Assembly (NCBI RefSeq): GCF_000003195.3
Contig: NC_012877.2
Location: 20,238,294-20,302,293, forward strand
Source: Sorghum bicolor
Taxonomy: Eukaryota > Streptophyta > Magnoliopsida > Poales > Poaceae
DNA length: 64,000 bases
Direction: 5' to 3'
Positions 54,201 through 64,000 of the stretch are shown here, piece after piece. The notes under the pieces are model-generated. The model worked only from the letters and a program-made list of their open reading frames with translations. It was not told where the DNA came from and made no database searches. Both the position numbers and the translations under genes were made by a program. Numbering within the stretch: position 1 is the first letter of the stretch; every line of letters begins with the position of its first letter.

Positions 54201-55261
54201 GAAAACATGGTGCATATTATATTTTTATTAAAAACTAGCCATCCCATGGATCATCACAAAATTTGTTTCACAACTTTTGGAGCTCAGGAACAGAAGATAT
54301 GATTTTTGCAAGATTGCAAGAAATTTGGATTTTAAATAAAAGAGAGGAGGGAGCCGTTGTGCCACTGACAGTGGGACCCCCGTGTCAGGTTCTTCTTCCT
54401 CTCGACCGAGACGATGTTCACCGACGATTTCTCCGCGACGGCGAGGTCTCTGACCAAACCGAGGGCACCAACGTGATCCCCAGACACTTGCGAACCGATT
54501 GACCCCCTTTTCCCCACGGCGGAGCCACCGGAAGGGGCTCGCCGTCAACCATGGCGGCTCGGTGGAGGTGCTCGGCGATACGCCGAAGCCCTCAGGCCGG
54601 TAGAGTGCGCCCTAGGGTTTCCTACAGCACCAGTGAACTACGGCGAAGCTTTCTAGGTAAGCGACTTGGGTTGAAACGGTGTGGAAAGGGCTGGCCACGA
54701 GAGGACCGAACTCCGGCGGAAACACGGTGGCGCTGCGCGTCGTGTACGGCGACGGTGACCGTGGTAGAGTGTTCCCCAAGTGGTGCAGACGCTAGCTAAG
54801 GTCCTAAGCTACCTCTAGAACCCAACCAAAGAAGATTAGATGCTCCGAGGAGCTCAGCATTGGGCTCGCCGGAGAAAACTATTCCGGCGATCTGATTTGG
54901 GGAAGATTGGAAATGTCGGCTCACCAGAGGGTTTCACGGCGAGCTTGAGGGTGGAAGTTGGAGAGCAGCACACGGCGGAGCTGTGGGCGAGCTTTGGTGG
55001 GCGGCGATGCAGCGTGGAGCGCGCTCGAGCTCGTTGGAGTGAGCTCGCGATGGCGACTCCGCTGCGGCTGAGCTTTCCGCGCGGGAGAGGCGAGAGGGAT
55101 GGAATGGACGCGTCGAGGCGCTCGAGGGCGTCGTCGTGGAGGTCATGCATGCCTCCAGCGCTGACGAGCGGGGCCAGAGACGGCGTACGGACGCCAAATG
55201 TCGCCAATGTGCTGACACCGGTCGACCACGTCGACGAGGACGATGTCCATTCAGAGCTTGC
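51291..55261 (-). mobile_element. U: non-coding LTR-like block, minus orientation
   Basis: Four kilobases without a credible gene. The left 75 bp resemble the U5 end of the X LTR (GCGTGCCAG, AATCGACAA, TGATAACTCGA and GACAACA in the same order), implying a minus-oriented LTR terminus. An inverted repeat, CTGAGTAC and GTACTCAG (51818-51839), is a signature I associate with long LTRs of grass chromoviruses. The middle (53100-54230) is AT-rich. The right part (54340-55255) is GC-rich with ORFs on both strands that lack domain features. Its other end is hidden by the T insertion. The family assignment is tentative. Confidence 0.45.
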
Positions 55262-56454
55262 TGTTGACAGTTCTTAAGTATCAATTTTAATTATCAAATA
55301 AACAAGGGAAAGGACCAATATACAAACAGCACCTAGAATTAGGGTTTGATCTGACAGAATTCCACGTGTTTTGTTGTTTATCTATTTCTGCAGGGGGTTA
55401 TCAGGAAATAGGGAAGAAAGGCCCACATGTCGGGATTACATAGAGATATTAACGCACCGCGCAATTTTCTACCATCTAGAAGACTCCAAAAGCCACGGGA
55501 ACGAACGGGAAGGCGATCGGGCCCAGAGGCAGGGCGCTCGCCCTGGTGGTGTGGCCAATCACGTCCAATCTCGCGGATCACGCTCCACCGACCTAAAGGA
55601 TCAAGGATAACCGTTCAATTAATGTCGGTTTGATCCGACGGCCCACGTTCACCTGAGGGGACTATATAAGCAGACCCCATGGCCCCTGGAGGAGAACAAG
55701 TTCATCATAGAGTTGAGAGGTGCCCTCGAAGGATAACCTTTCCTCTAAATAAACTTAGGGCTTAGCATCTAATGTGAGTAGACTAGATCTACTAGATTGA
55801 GAGAGATAGAGTGGAGGTGTAGATCGGAGGAAGCCCGGCCTGTCGGTGTCTACTCCGAGGTTGTACCTGCGGGATCAAGTACTCCTAACCCGAAGCTTGC
55901 TCCTAGGATTCTTCAGTATTACGACTTCTAAATACTAGTAAGTTCTTATTTTATTGTTCTTTGTTTTATGAGTTTACTTTAATCTCTTCGCGTAGAGTTT
56001 AGAGTAATCATCTCTAGCATAGACGTGGTGTCTGGGCTAGGATACTCATAGATATCCCCTAACTAGCTGGACCGTGGTAGTAGCGAGGAACGTGACAATT
56101 TCGAGTTACCTTTGCAGCCCATATCCCGTTAGTAGGATCGATAGGGTTTATAGGTGCGGGTTGAACATCCTCTGTGGTGTCTAGATTCCGTGAGCCTCCT
56201 CAATAGAACAGTAGATTATCCTTACCAAGGTTAGAACGAGATTAAGGTTGTAGTCTTCTCTATACATCGCTTACATTGAGAAACATTCTTTCTAGCCTAA
56301 AGGTTAGTAGTAATAGACCAGGTTAGTCAGATGCACTCTTTCTCCTAGTGGTAAAAATATAAATACGATACTCTGGATAACATCCCGGGTGAAGTGCTCA
56401 CCGATATCCGTGCGCTTGCGGATCAATTCCTTATTGCGTTACCAAATATCAACA
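55262..56454 (+). repeat. T 5' LTR
   Basis: 1193 bp, TGTTGACAG to ATCAACA. TATA box TATATAAG at 55663-55670. It holds a single GC-rich dyad, GGGCGCTCGCCC, near 55536, where relatives have two or three. Confidence 0.88.
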
Positions 56455-56462
56455 AGCATTTC

Positions 56463-56479
56463 TGGCGCCGTTGCCGGGG
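56463..56479 (+). other. T primer-binding site
   Basis: TGGCGCCGTTGCCGGGG, an exact complement of the 17 terminal bases of plant tRNA-Asp(GUC) as I recall it. Confidence 0.85.
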
Positions 56480-56585
56480 AGAAAGACGGTTTGCTGAGAT
56501 AACCTTGACTCTTAATACTAGCTTGTATCTATACTTTTATCTTTTCTTATCTTTTATATTCTTTTATTTTCTTTATTCTTACCTT

Positions 56586-56685
56586 ATGGAAAACCAAGAT
56601 TCTAAATCAATCTATCAGTTTGCAACACCTTCAGAAACTGACCTTTTACCATGGGAGTCATCACAGCCTATCCAAACATCCCAGT
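56586..56685 (+). pseudogene. gag: T gag N-terminus, cut by R
   Basis: Begins MENQDSKSIYQFATPSETDL, nearly identical to Z. It reads CAG at the codon that is TAG in Z (30431-30433), which shows the Z stop is a mutation. Interrupted at 56685 by R; the flanking pentamer is CCAGT. Confidence 0.82.
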
Positions 56686-58348
56686 TGTTGACGGTCCTTA
56701 AGTATCAAATTTAATTATCAAATAAACAAAGAAAAGGATCCATATAAAATCAACATCTAGACTTAGGGTTTTATCTGACAGAATTCCTTGAGTTTTGGTG
56801 TTTGTCTATTTCTACAGGGGGGTTTCAGAAAATATGGAAGAAAGGCCCACACGTCGGGATTACATAGAGATATCAACGTGCCGCACAATTATCTTACATC
56901 TAGGAGACTCCAGAAGCCACGGGAAGGAAGCGGAGGCCGAACGGGGCCTGGCCCTGGGCGCCCGCCCAGGTAACCAGGGCGCCCGCCCCCCCTTCTGAGT
57001 CCAATCAGGACTCTCTTTCAGGAAAGATCTCCACCGACCTAAAGGATCAAGGATAACCGTTCAATCAATGTCGGTTTGATCCAACGGCCCATATTCACTT
57101 GAAGGGACTATAAAACCAGACCCCCTAGCCCCTGGAGGAGAGAGCCTCTCAACCCTAATTCATTATTCCTCAAGGGAGAAGAAGCCTCTGATCAAGATTA
57201 CAGCCACCACATCAATTAGACATCTAGATTAGCATAGCTACATAGGATTAGAACTAGAAGGAGTCAATCTTCGATTGGTTTCCGGATCTGTCAAGAGGAT
57301 TCTTGGTAATTCTCTAATTGTGCTTCTAATTGTTCTTCTAATCATCTTTGTTCTTCAATATTATGAATATGACTTTGTTCTACTTCAATATATTGCTTAT
57401 GACTTTGCTCTACTTGTTTATATTCAAGATTATATTGTTCTTAGTTTCTCATAGTTATATACTTGTCTTAGTTAGATTGGATCTATATACATGCTTAGGA
57501 TCGTATAGCGTTTATCCATCGGATCCATGGGTAAATGATAGATATTGTGTAGGCATGGTGCTTATACTGTATTTATCTGCGATTGTACCCAATATGCCAG
57601 ATCGTGGGGTAGTTCGTGATAGTGACAGCTTCAATGATTCTTATATAGTCACCCTCTCGTGTATTGGGCTGGCAGAGCAATATGATTACAGGAGAGTGAT
57701 TGCTATGTTTCTCATTTACCTTGCTAATATCACTATGCATGGGCGTAGTCTTGTCTCGCAATGATTGCTAAGTATGCTTGCACTAATTATGATAATGCTA
57801 GACTATATAGTTGAGAATAACTTAGAAAATATTCTTGTAGTTCGTTCTAATACCATGCTAATGACTTTCTAGAGTATCTAATTGAGCTGCTTATCATATT
57901 TATATGTGGCTAAGTTATGCTGATCAGATTAATTATCTTTGTCACTATTCTTTACTTCATATATCCTTTATGTGACACTTACCCCTGTATGAAAGAGTTA
58001 GATAAATGTTCTCAATTATATATGCAATGATAGATACTCAATCTCAAATTCCATTCTGTAATCAATATTGATGATTGCTAATCCCTTCCTAGTGGTAAAA
58101 ATATAAATAACGATACCTGAAATACTTCCCGGTTAAAATGCTACATCGGTATTAATCTGTGCGGTTGCAGATCCCATTCATTATTTATTTAGAAGAGCAA
58201 TTGCATATTTCAATACCGCGTCTCTCATGTCATGCTGGGGATGACAACTTGGCTTAAGTGGTATGAGGGATAGGTTTGGCATTTTTGGCACCGTTACTAG
58301 AATTAGAAAACTGTCTACTTTTGGTAATGATGTTAAGAATACCCAATA
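56686..58348 (+). repeat. R 5' LTR
   Basis: 1663 bp. TATA box TATAAAA at 57110-57116; dyads GGGCGCCCGCCC at 56956-56967 and 56977-56988. The 3' end reads ACCCAATA (CAACA expected), so it has drifted. The 3' third holds a TTTTTGGCACCGTTAC sequence near 58278, a second copy of the primer-binding-site leader. This suggests the region was extended by capturing its own downstream sequence. Confidence 0.8.
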
Positions 58349-58356
58349 AGCATTTT

Positions 58357-58373
58357 TGGCACCGTTGCCGGGG
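58357..58373 (+). other. R primer-binding site
   Basis: TGGCACCGTTGCCGGGG, one mismatch from the tRNA-Asp-type site. Confidence 0.8.
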
Positions 58374-58507
58374 AAGGTTGATTACTAATCAAGAATGAAT
58401 AAAGGATTTTGAGTTATCATTCGCATCACTAATATGATTGAGCTTATCAATTCTCTCATACAGTTTTACCCCGATATTTTCTATTTTTATCTTATGGAGG
58501 GGAATGT

Positions 58508-60000
58508 ATGAATAGAAGACATCTTCCAGGAAATTTTGTTGACAATCTCGAAGCGTTATTCAGAAAAACTAGAGCCAAGCTCAAGAAGAGATCATCAACA
58601 CTTCAGCAAGAAGCTTCATCCAATCAAGAAGATCACCGGAACTTGTGTTCAGAGTTCGAAGCCATGGCGAACAAATCGATCCGTGAGTTCTCAGCTCCCA
58701 CTACGGACAACATCCGCACTGGACCTGCTGCAGAGATCGATGGCAACTTTGAGCTCAAGCCTGGACTTATCAACATGGTGCAATCCAATCAGTTCTGTGG
58801 GAAGGCACACGAAGATGCTAGTGCTCATCTCCAACACTTCCTGGAGATATGCAGCACATTCACCATATCAGGAGTTTCCAGAGATGCTATACTACTTCGC
58901 CTCTTCCCATCTCACTATTAGGGAGAGTGAAGCAGTGGTTCTACGCTACAAAGGAGAAGAATACTACGTGGGCACTCTGCTCAACAAACTTCCTGGCTAA
59001 GTTCTTTCCCATGGGCAAGACCAATGCTCTCCGTGGGAAGATTACAAGTTTTCAGCAACAAAATGATGAATCTGTTCCAGAAGCATGGGAGCGCTTCCAA
59101 GACTACATTCTAGAATGTCCCCATCATGGAATGGAGAGCTGGCTACTGATGTAGACGTTTTATCATGGGCTCGGCAACAGTGCCCGAGAAACCATGGACG
59201 CTGTAGCTGGAGGAGCATTCCTATCACTTACCACATCACAAGCCACAGCTCTTGTGGAGAAGATGGCGTCCAATCAAGGCTGGAATGAAGAGAGGACCTA
59301 GAAACGCAAGAGAGGTGGAGGTATGCATCAGCTCAAGGAGGTAGACATCTTGTCTGCAAAGCTAGACCTGCTCATGAAGGAGCTCGACAATAGAGCCGGA
59401 GATAAGAAAGAAGTTATGCATATCTACGACTCTCACATGACTTGTGAGGAATGTGGAGATACTTGACACTCAGGCAATCACTGCCCTGAGATGCTTGACG
59501 ATGTAAACTACATCAACAACAACAACTACTACTACTACTACTACAACCATCCTCAACAAAATCAAGGTTGAAATCAACAGAGGCCTAACTACTCAGGTAA
59601 TTATCAAGGTAATAATTCTTACAACAATAACAATAATTTTCCACCTCTGAGAGAGTTAGTGTCTAATCAAGGAAAGCTAATGGATAACCTATCTAAGAAA
59701 TTGACATCTAATGATAAAATGCTAGAAAATATAAATAATAGAATGGACAATTTCTCTACTGCCATCAATAATCAAATTAGCTTTAATAAAATGATTGAAT
59801 CTCAATTAAATCAAATAGCTACTGCTGTTCCTACTACTAACCTCGGTATACCATCACAACCGGAAGGATTAGAATTTGCAAATCTTGTAGACATGTTTGA
59901 TGCAGGTAATAACAAGAGTAACCCCGCACTGAATTCACTACTGACCTTCTGCCGGTCAAGAGAGGCGACCCAGGATGCCCCGTCATCCCGATCTCCATCG
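58508..60000 (+). pseudogene. gag: R gag
   Basis: Starts at MNRRHLPGNFVDNLEALF (58508). The capsid domain has NQFCGKAHEDASAHLQHFLE, then LLGRVKQWFYATKEKN and FFPMGKTNALRGKITSFQQQ. There is a frameshift near 58918 and stops near 59152, 59299, 59464 and 59569. The knuckle CEECGDT then HSGNHC has its central Gly codon changed to TGA. After it comes an Asn/Tyr-rich stretch and a helical segment (LMDNLSKKLTSNDKMLENIN). It is not closely similar to the gag of Z, V or E1. Confidence 0.78.
59521..59640 (+). repeat. Asn/Tyr-coding microsatellite in R gag
   Basis: AAC and TAC trinucleotide runs (about 59513-59546), then AAT/AAC-rich sequence to 59640, encoding Asn- and Tyr-rich low-complexity protein after the zinc knuckle. 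Confidence 0.75.
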
Positions 60001-60002
60001 GC

Positions 60003-61120
60003 ATGGTGGACGTCCCAGAAGCACTATGCGACTTTGGCTCTAGCGTCAACATTATACCTAGGGTACTCTATGAAAAATTCTTTACATATCCTTTATTAGA
60101 GACAACCATATGTTTGCAGTTTGCAGATCAGACGATAAGTTTTCCAAAAGGAATATTGAAGAACCTTTGTGTCCGAGTTGGTACCTTATATGCCCCAGCA
60201 GACTTCGTGGTGATAGAGACCGGTAATGAGGAGAGGGCACCTATCATCCTAGGGAGGCCATTCTTAAACACCTCGGGAGCTGTCATCTATGCCAGTGCTA
60301 CCAAGATCAGTTTCTACATCAAAGGGAGGAAGGAGACGTTTTCCTTCAAGAACAAGACTACACAAATCCCAGATCAATCCAGACGTGAACCAAGGAAGAG
60401 GACCAACAGGAGGAACAGGAACAAGCAAGTGTGGACCGAGTCAGCTAAGATGGTCACTGCAGTTCATGGAGGCCAAGATCAACAACTTAAGTCACCATTT
60501 TTGACCAAGAAGGACGACCCAGGAATGTCAAGCATCTACTGCTCCATAAATGGATACAACTTCTACAAGACGACTTGCGACACCGGATCGGGCGTTAACA
60601 TAATGGCCGTAGTCACCTATCGGCTCTTGTTCGGAACCATGCCCCTAAAACCAACATATATTCAGCTCCAGATGGCAGATCATACATTTCGAGAGGTTAA
60701 AGGAACAGTAACTGATGTCCCAGTCAAAATAGACGATCATTTTGTCTACACAGACTTTCAGATTACGATCCACCCATCATCCTTGGAAGACCGTTCCTCA
60801 GCACCGTTAAATCAATTATCTACATTGGAACCGGAGAAGTCCATATGCACTTTCCCTCAGAGAAGGTACGCCGTTATTTTACTGACCCTAACTACATCTT
60901 TGAAGAATCTAAGCAGGTAAGAAAACGATGCAACCGGCAAATCATCAAGGACGGATGGGCAGACTATGAAGGAGAAGTGATAAGGTCAGAAGACATTCAG
61001 TTTAAACAGAATTATCCAGAGGAGACCGAAGCACCGAGTCAGGTATGGAAAGAGAAGATAACTATACATGAAGAAGAGGCACTGCCGGAAGTACCAACTA
61101 CGCCACCCAACGAACCTTAG
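60003..61120 (+). pseudogene. pro: R tandem retropepsin-like domains
   Basis: The first domain is ALCDFGSSVNIIPRVLYEKF (active Asp at residue 10 from 60003) with second half APIILGRPFLNTSGAV. After a basic linker (RREPRKRTNRRNRNK) a second domain follows: KTTCDTGSGVNIMAV (Asp193), then, across a frameshift near 60765, PPIILGRPFLSTVKS. The second has a canonical DTG. The tail is acidic (EEALPEVPTTPPNEP), ending at TAG 61118-61120. Upstream sequence in the gag frame (RRPRMPRHPD) overlaps its start. No RT follows. Confidence 0.8.
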
Positions 61121-63302
61121 GACAATTGAGAAAACAGAGAGTCCCGTTCGGAGGACTTAAAAACACCGAACGCCTTGCCAAGAGGTAAACTTGGTAGTTA
61201 TCCTTTCCCTTTTCAATTATTTTAAACAGTTTGCTTAGTTAATTGTGTTCATACTATCCTAAAAAGAAAATAAAAATGAAAAACAGTAAGCCCTATGTGA
61301 GTATACGAGTGGCATAAAACCCATAAGTACATTCACTGTGGTGGCATAAAAATAAAATAAATATTTATTTTCTGCTTTATAAAATGAAAATATAAAAATA
61401 GTGAGTAACATTTATTTAGGAGTCTCAACATGATAAAGGCTAGATACTTATGCTAACACTTAATCAGTTCCACAAGCTTTGTTGCCTATTTGAGCTCCAC
61501 AGAATTTAAGAATCAAGAAGACTAGCAGACAGAGGACATTCTAATCGCTGTCAGAATACTGCCGACATTCAAATACACCTCTGCCACATGCTAGCTACAT
61601 CAAGGGAAATTACGTCAAAATTCAGCTTAGGGGAGAGCACCCCCATTTATCCCGATAAGTATTTCTATTTATCTATCTTTATACTTATACTATATTAAAA
61701 TATAGATATACATAACTATGAAAAACCAAATAAAGATTTTATGCTTATATATATATATATCTTTTGCTAGTGTGTTTAATAAATAAATAAAGTGGCTATG
61801 ATAATCTGAATCTTAATAATAAAACTCTAGCATGGATATGATGAATAGTTGCTCTGCTTAACTTTTCAAAATTTGAAGTTCTCTCTCAAGTTTAGACATA
61901 ACTGTTATAATTTAAAGCTTGCTGTAGACCTAAACTTGTGGGATGAAAACTTGATCTGAAGTCGAAGTTGTTAACGGATATGATATGGGAAGGTTGAGCT
62001 GCTGTTTATCTATTACTAGAGATGCTAGAATTCTGCAGAATTTTATCTTTTAAAATCTTTAAAATATTGCATGATGAGTTCCTGTATGATGAGAGTTTAA
62101 ATTCCTACCACAGCCATATATACATGCTTGCTAGACTTTGAGCCACACATTTACTATTTACTGCTTATGAGCATTGAGTGTGGTCAAGCTGTGTAGACCC
62201 TTAGGAGCTTGTCATGTGGTTAAATCAAGATTCACTTGCACATTCACTCAAATATGCTGCTTCTACTCTGGAAATACCATCCACATATATCCACTCATTT
62301 CCATCTCCAGAAACACCCAAAAATATTCTACTCCTAATCCGGGATAGAATAGCCAAAATTATTTCTGTTTTTCCCTGTGAAATAAATGCTCAAGTTATCT
62401 TGTTACTACCACTTGCTATATTATCTCATGAGATGAGTGCTCTACTTTAAAAAAAAGAAAAAAGTATACGAGGAAATAAAAAGGGGCAAGTGCCCGGAAC
62501 CTCGAAAGAAAAGAAAAAGTGAGACGAGAGGTAAAAATGGACAAGTGTCCGACAGTAGAATTAGGGGTACAAGATACCCACCTGAGAGAAAAGAAAAATA
62601 AGAGCATCTCATTCTCCTCATAAAGTTTCAAAAAGCAAGGAAGGTATGCATCCCCTCAAAAGAGCAAAAGTAGAATTAGACTTTCATCATTGTTATCGCC
62701 ATCATCACCATACACCATTCATTCGCCACACATGCACATCTTGATTTGACTTAATGATTTGTTTCTTTGGATCCATGGTTTGACTATACAATACATGTCT
62801 TGTATGTATGTATACTTTATCTCCCACCTATGAGCTCCAGATATTAAAGCCTTATTAGAGTAGGGTGAGAGAGAAGGCAATGTCACTATGCCTTATACCA
62901 TAAATACCATATATATTGAGAGAAGGCATATACCATCACTGCCTTGGTAAGGATCCAGAAATACCACAAAAGAGAGATCTGAGAAAGTCATACAAGATCT
63001 CTGAGTTTTATTTGAAAATCTACAAAAACTCCAGAGCTATAGCTGATCAAGAATAAGAGACATGGCACTTGACTAGACTGTTCTATCTTTTAACTACTCA
63101 AGACAGAAGTGACGGTTACAAGTCCCATGGTGAAAGGTAAAGTAAGTAAGTTTTAAGTCTTGACAGTTTACTCTAACTCAGAGATAAGACCTTATTTAGA
63201 AGCATGTGTACCATCAATTTTTAAAGATATCGCAACAACTTCTAATCCATCGTTGAGATTATCCTTGCTCAGGGACGTGCAAGACGTAAGCTTGGGGGAG
63301 TT
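61121..63302 (+). other. R 3' non-coding region and polypurine tract
   Basis: 2.2 kb without a gene. It contains the purine run TTAGGGGAGAGCACCCCC near 61628, an AT microsatellite near 61746-61762, dyads GGGCAAGTGCCC (62484-62495) and GGACAAGTGTCC (62539-62550), and the tract CTTGGGGGAGTT (63291-63302) just before the 3' LTR. It is shared with E1 along its length and with Z near the dyads. Confidence 0.75.
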
Positions 63303-64000
63303 TGTTGACGGTCCTTAAGTTTATCAAATAAACAAAGAAAAGGATCCAAATAAAATCAACATATAGACTTAGGGTTTTATCTGACAGAATTCCACGAGTT
63401 TTGGTATTCGTCTATTTCTGCAGGGGGTTATCAGGAAATATGGAAGAAAGGCCCACACGTCGGGATTACATAGAGATATCAACATGCCGCGCAATTATCT
63501 TACATCTAGAAGACTCCAGAAGCCACGGGAAGGAAGCGGAGGCCGAACAGGCCTGGCCCTGGGTGCCCGCCCTGGTAACCAGGGCGCCCGCCCAGGTAAC
63601 CAGGGCACCCGCCCCCTTCTGAGTCCAATCAGGACTCTCTTTCGGGAAAGATCTCCACCGACCTAAAGGATCAAGGATAACCGTTCAATCAATGTAGGTT
63701 TGATCCAACGGCCCTTATTCACTTGAAGGGACTATAAAACCAGACCCCCTGGCCCCTGGAGGAGAGAGTCTCTCAACCCTAATTCATTATTCCTCAAGGG
63801 AGAAGAAGCCTCTGATCAAGATTAGAGCCACCACATCAATTAGACATCTAGATTAGTATAGCTACATAGGATTAGAACTAGAAGGAGTCAATCTTCGATT
63901 GGTTTCCGGATCTGTCAAGAGGATTCTTGGTAATTCTCTAATTGTGCTTCTAATTGTTCTTCTAATCATCTTTGTTCTTCAATATTATGAATATGACTTT
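63303..64000 (+). repeat. R 3' LTR, cut by the window edge
   Basis: First 698 bp. Three GC-rich dyads start at 63561, 63582 and 63603, spaced exactly 21 bp (two copies in the 5' LTR). TATA box at 63733-63739. A short gap relative to the 5' LTR occurs right at the start: GTATCAAATTTAATTATC is reduced to GTTTATC. Confidence 0.87.

Larger units (their letters stand above)
55262..56685 (+). mobile_element. T: Z-like Athila element, 5' part, interrupted by R
   Basis: A 5' LTR (55262-56454), a perfect tRNA-Asp-type primer-binding site and the first 33 codons of gag before R begins. It is close to Z throughout. CTTGC (55257-55261) is the left flanking pentamer; the rest of T lies beyond the window. 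Confidence 0.85.
56686..64000 (+). mobile_element. R: pol-less LTR retrotransposon with gag and two protease domains
   Basis: A 5' LTR (56686-58348), primer-binding site, gag, tandem retropepsin-like domains, about 2.2 kb of 3' non-coding sequence, purine tract and a 3' LTR starting at 63303 that runs off the window. The internal region is complete (58349-63302, 4954 bp) and contains no reverse transcriptase, RNase H or integrase. LTR ends, primer-binding site and 3' blocks match Z, while its gag is different. Confidence 0.87.

Noticed and set aside
54340..55284. GC-rich overlapping ORFs on both strands (up to 145 codons)
   Set aside because: Arg/Ala/Ser-rich translations on both strands are typical of GC-rich non-coding LTR DNA; no domain or splice structure seen.
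56463..56479. tRNA-Asp-like sequences at several sites
   Set aside because: Only the complement of the 3' terminal bases is present, just after LTRs: primer-binding sites, not tRNA genes.
57348..57764. A 138-codon hydrophobic ORF
   Set aside because: It lies inside the R LTR and reflects T-rich sequence; no conserved protein pattern.
1..64000. Ordinary host genes
   Set aside because: All long frames were assignable to retroelements or were shadows. The only intron-bearing gene lies within LTR boundaries and occurs in two element copies.

Overview
The window is plant nuclear DNA, almost certainly from a grass (Poaceae). That is an inference from Ty3/gypsy families of Tat and Athila type, a degenerate plant LINE, plant-type introns and LTRs with plant TATA promoters. 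I found no host gene, tRNA or rRNA. Everything recognisable is transposable-element sequence inserted into other elements. Nearly every coding region carries stops or frameshifts, so this looks like old, silenced intergenic DNA.

Layout, using my own labels. E1 (1-6625, minus) is an Athila-like element with gag but no visible pol, running off the left edge; a solo LTR, S (811-2051), sits inside it. E1 lies in W (6626-8997, plus), the 3' end of a Tat-like element with an antisense gene and a minisatellite. W lies in a LINE, L (minus; 8998-9242 and 43050 to about 48100). L was split again by Y (9248-43044, plus, TSD CTTAG), a 33.8 kb Tat-type locus. Y has received X (10488-22888, minus), a same-family copy inserted in Y's gag, and Z (28969-38027, plus), an Athila-type element inserted in Y's integrase. 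To the right is V (about 48228-51290, plus), an Athila-like element cut short. It is followed by U (about 51291-55261), a non-coding LTR-like block on the minus strand. T (from 55262, plus), a Z-like element, follows U. R (from 56686, plus, past the right edge) is inserted in T's gag and carries gag plus two retropepsin domains but no pol.

How the genes fit together. X and Y encode a gag-protease frame, then pol (RT, RNase H, a second archaeal-type RNase H, integrase) in another frame. On the opposite strand, between pol and the 3' LTR, lies a seven-exon plant-mobile-domain gene with its own TATA box. W has a different antisense gene in the same slot. Z is one long gag-pol frame followed by a separate downstream ORF behind an internal LTR-like promoter. 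R and E1 share LTR ends, primer-binding site and 3' non-coding blocks with Z but lack pol, so they were probably mobilised by Z-like relatives.

The most unusual signals are: a hexamer, GCCGAT/ATCGGC, enriched more than tenfold across all parts of X and Y; GC-rich dyads phased at 21 bp upstream of the LTR TATA boxes; the intron-bearing antisense gene; tandem proteases in a pol-less element; and a protease whose catalytic Asp is replaced in the same way in two elements. Coordinates were counted by hand from the printed lines, and family assignments rest on motif recognition, not on a database search.
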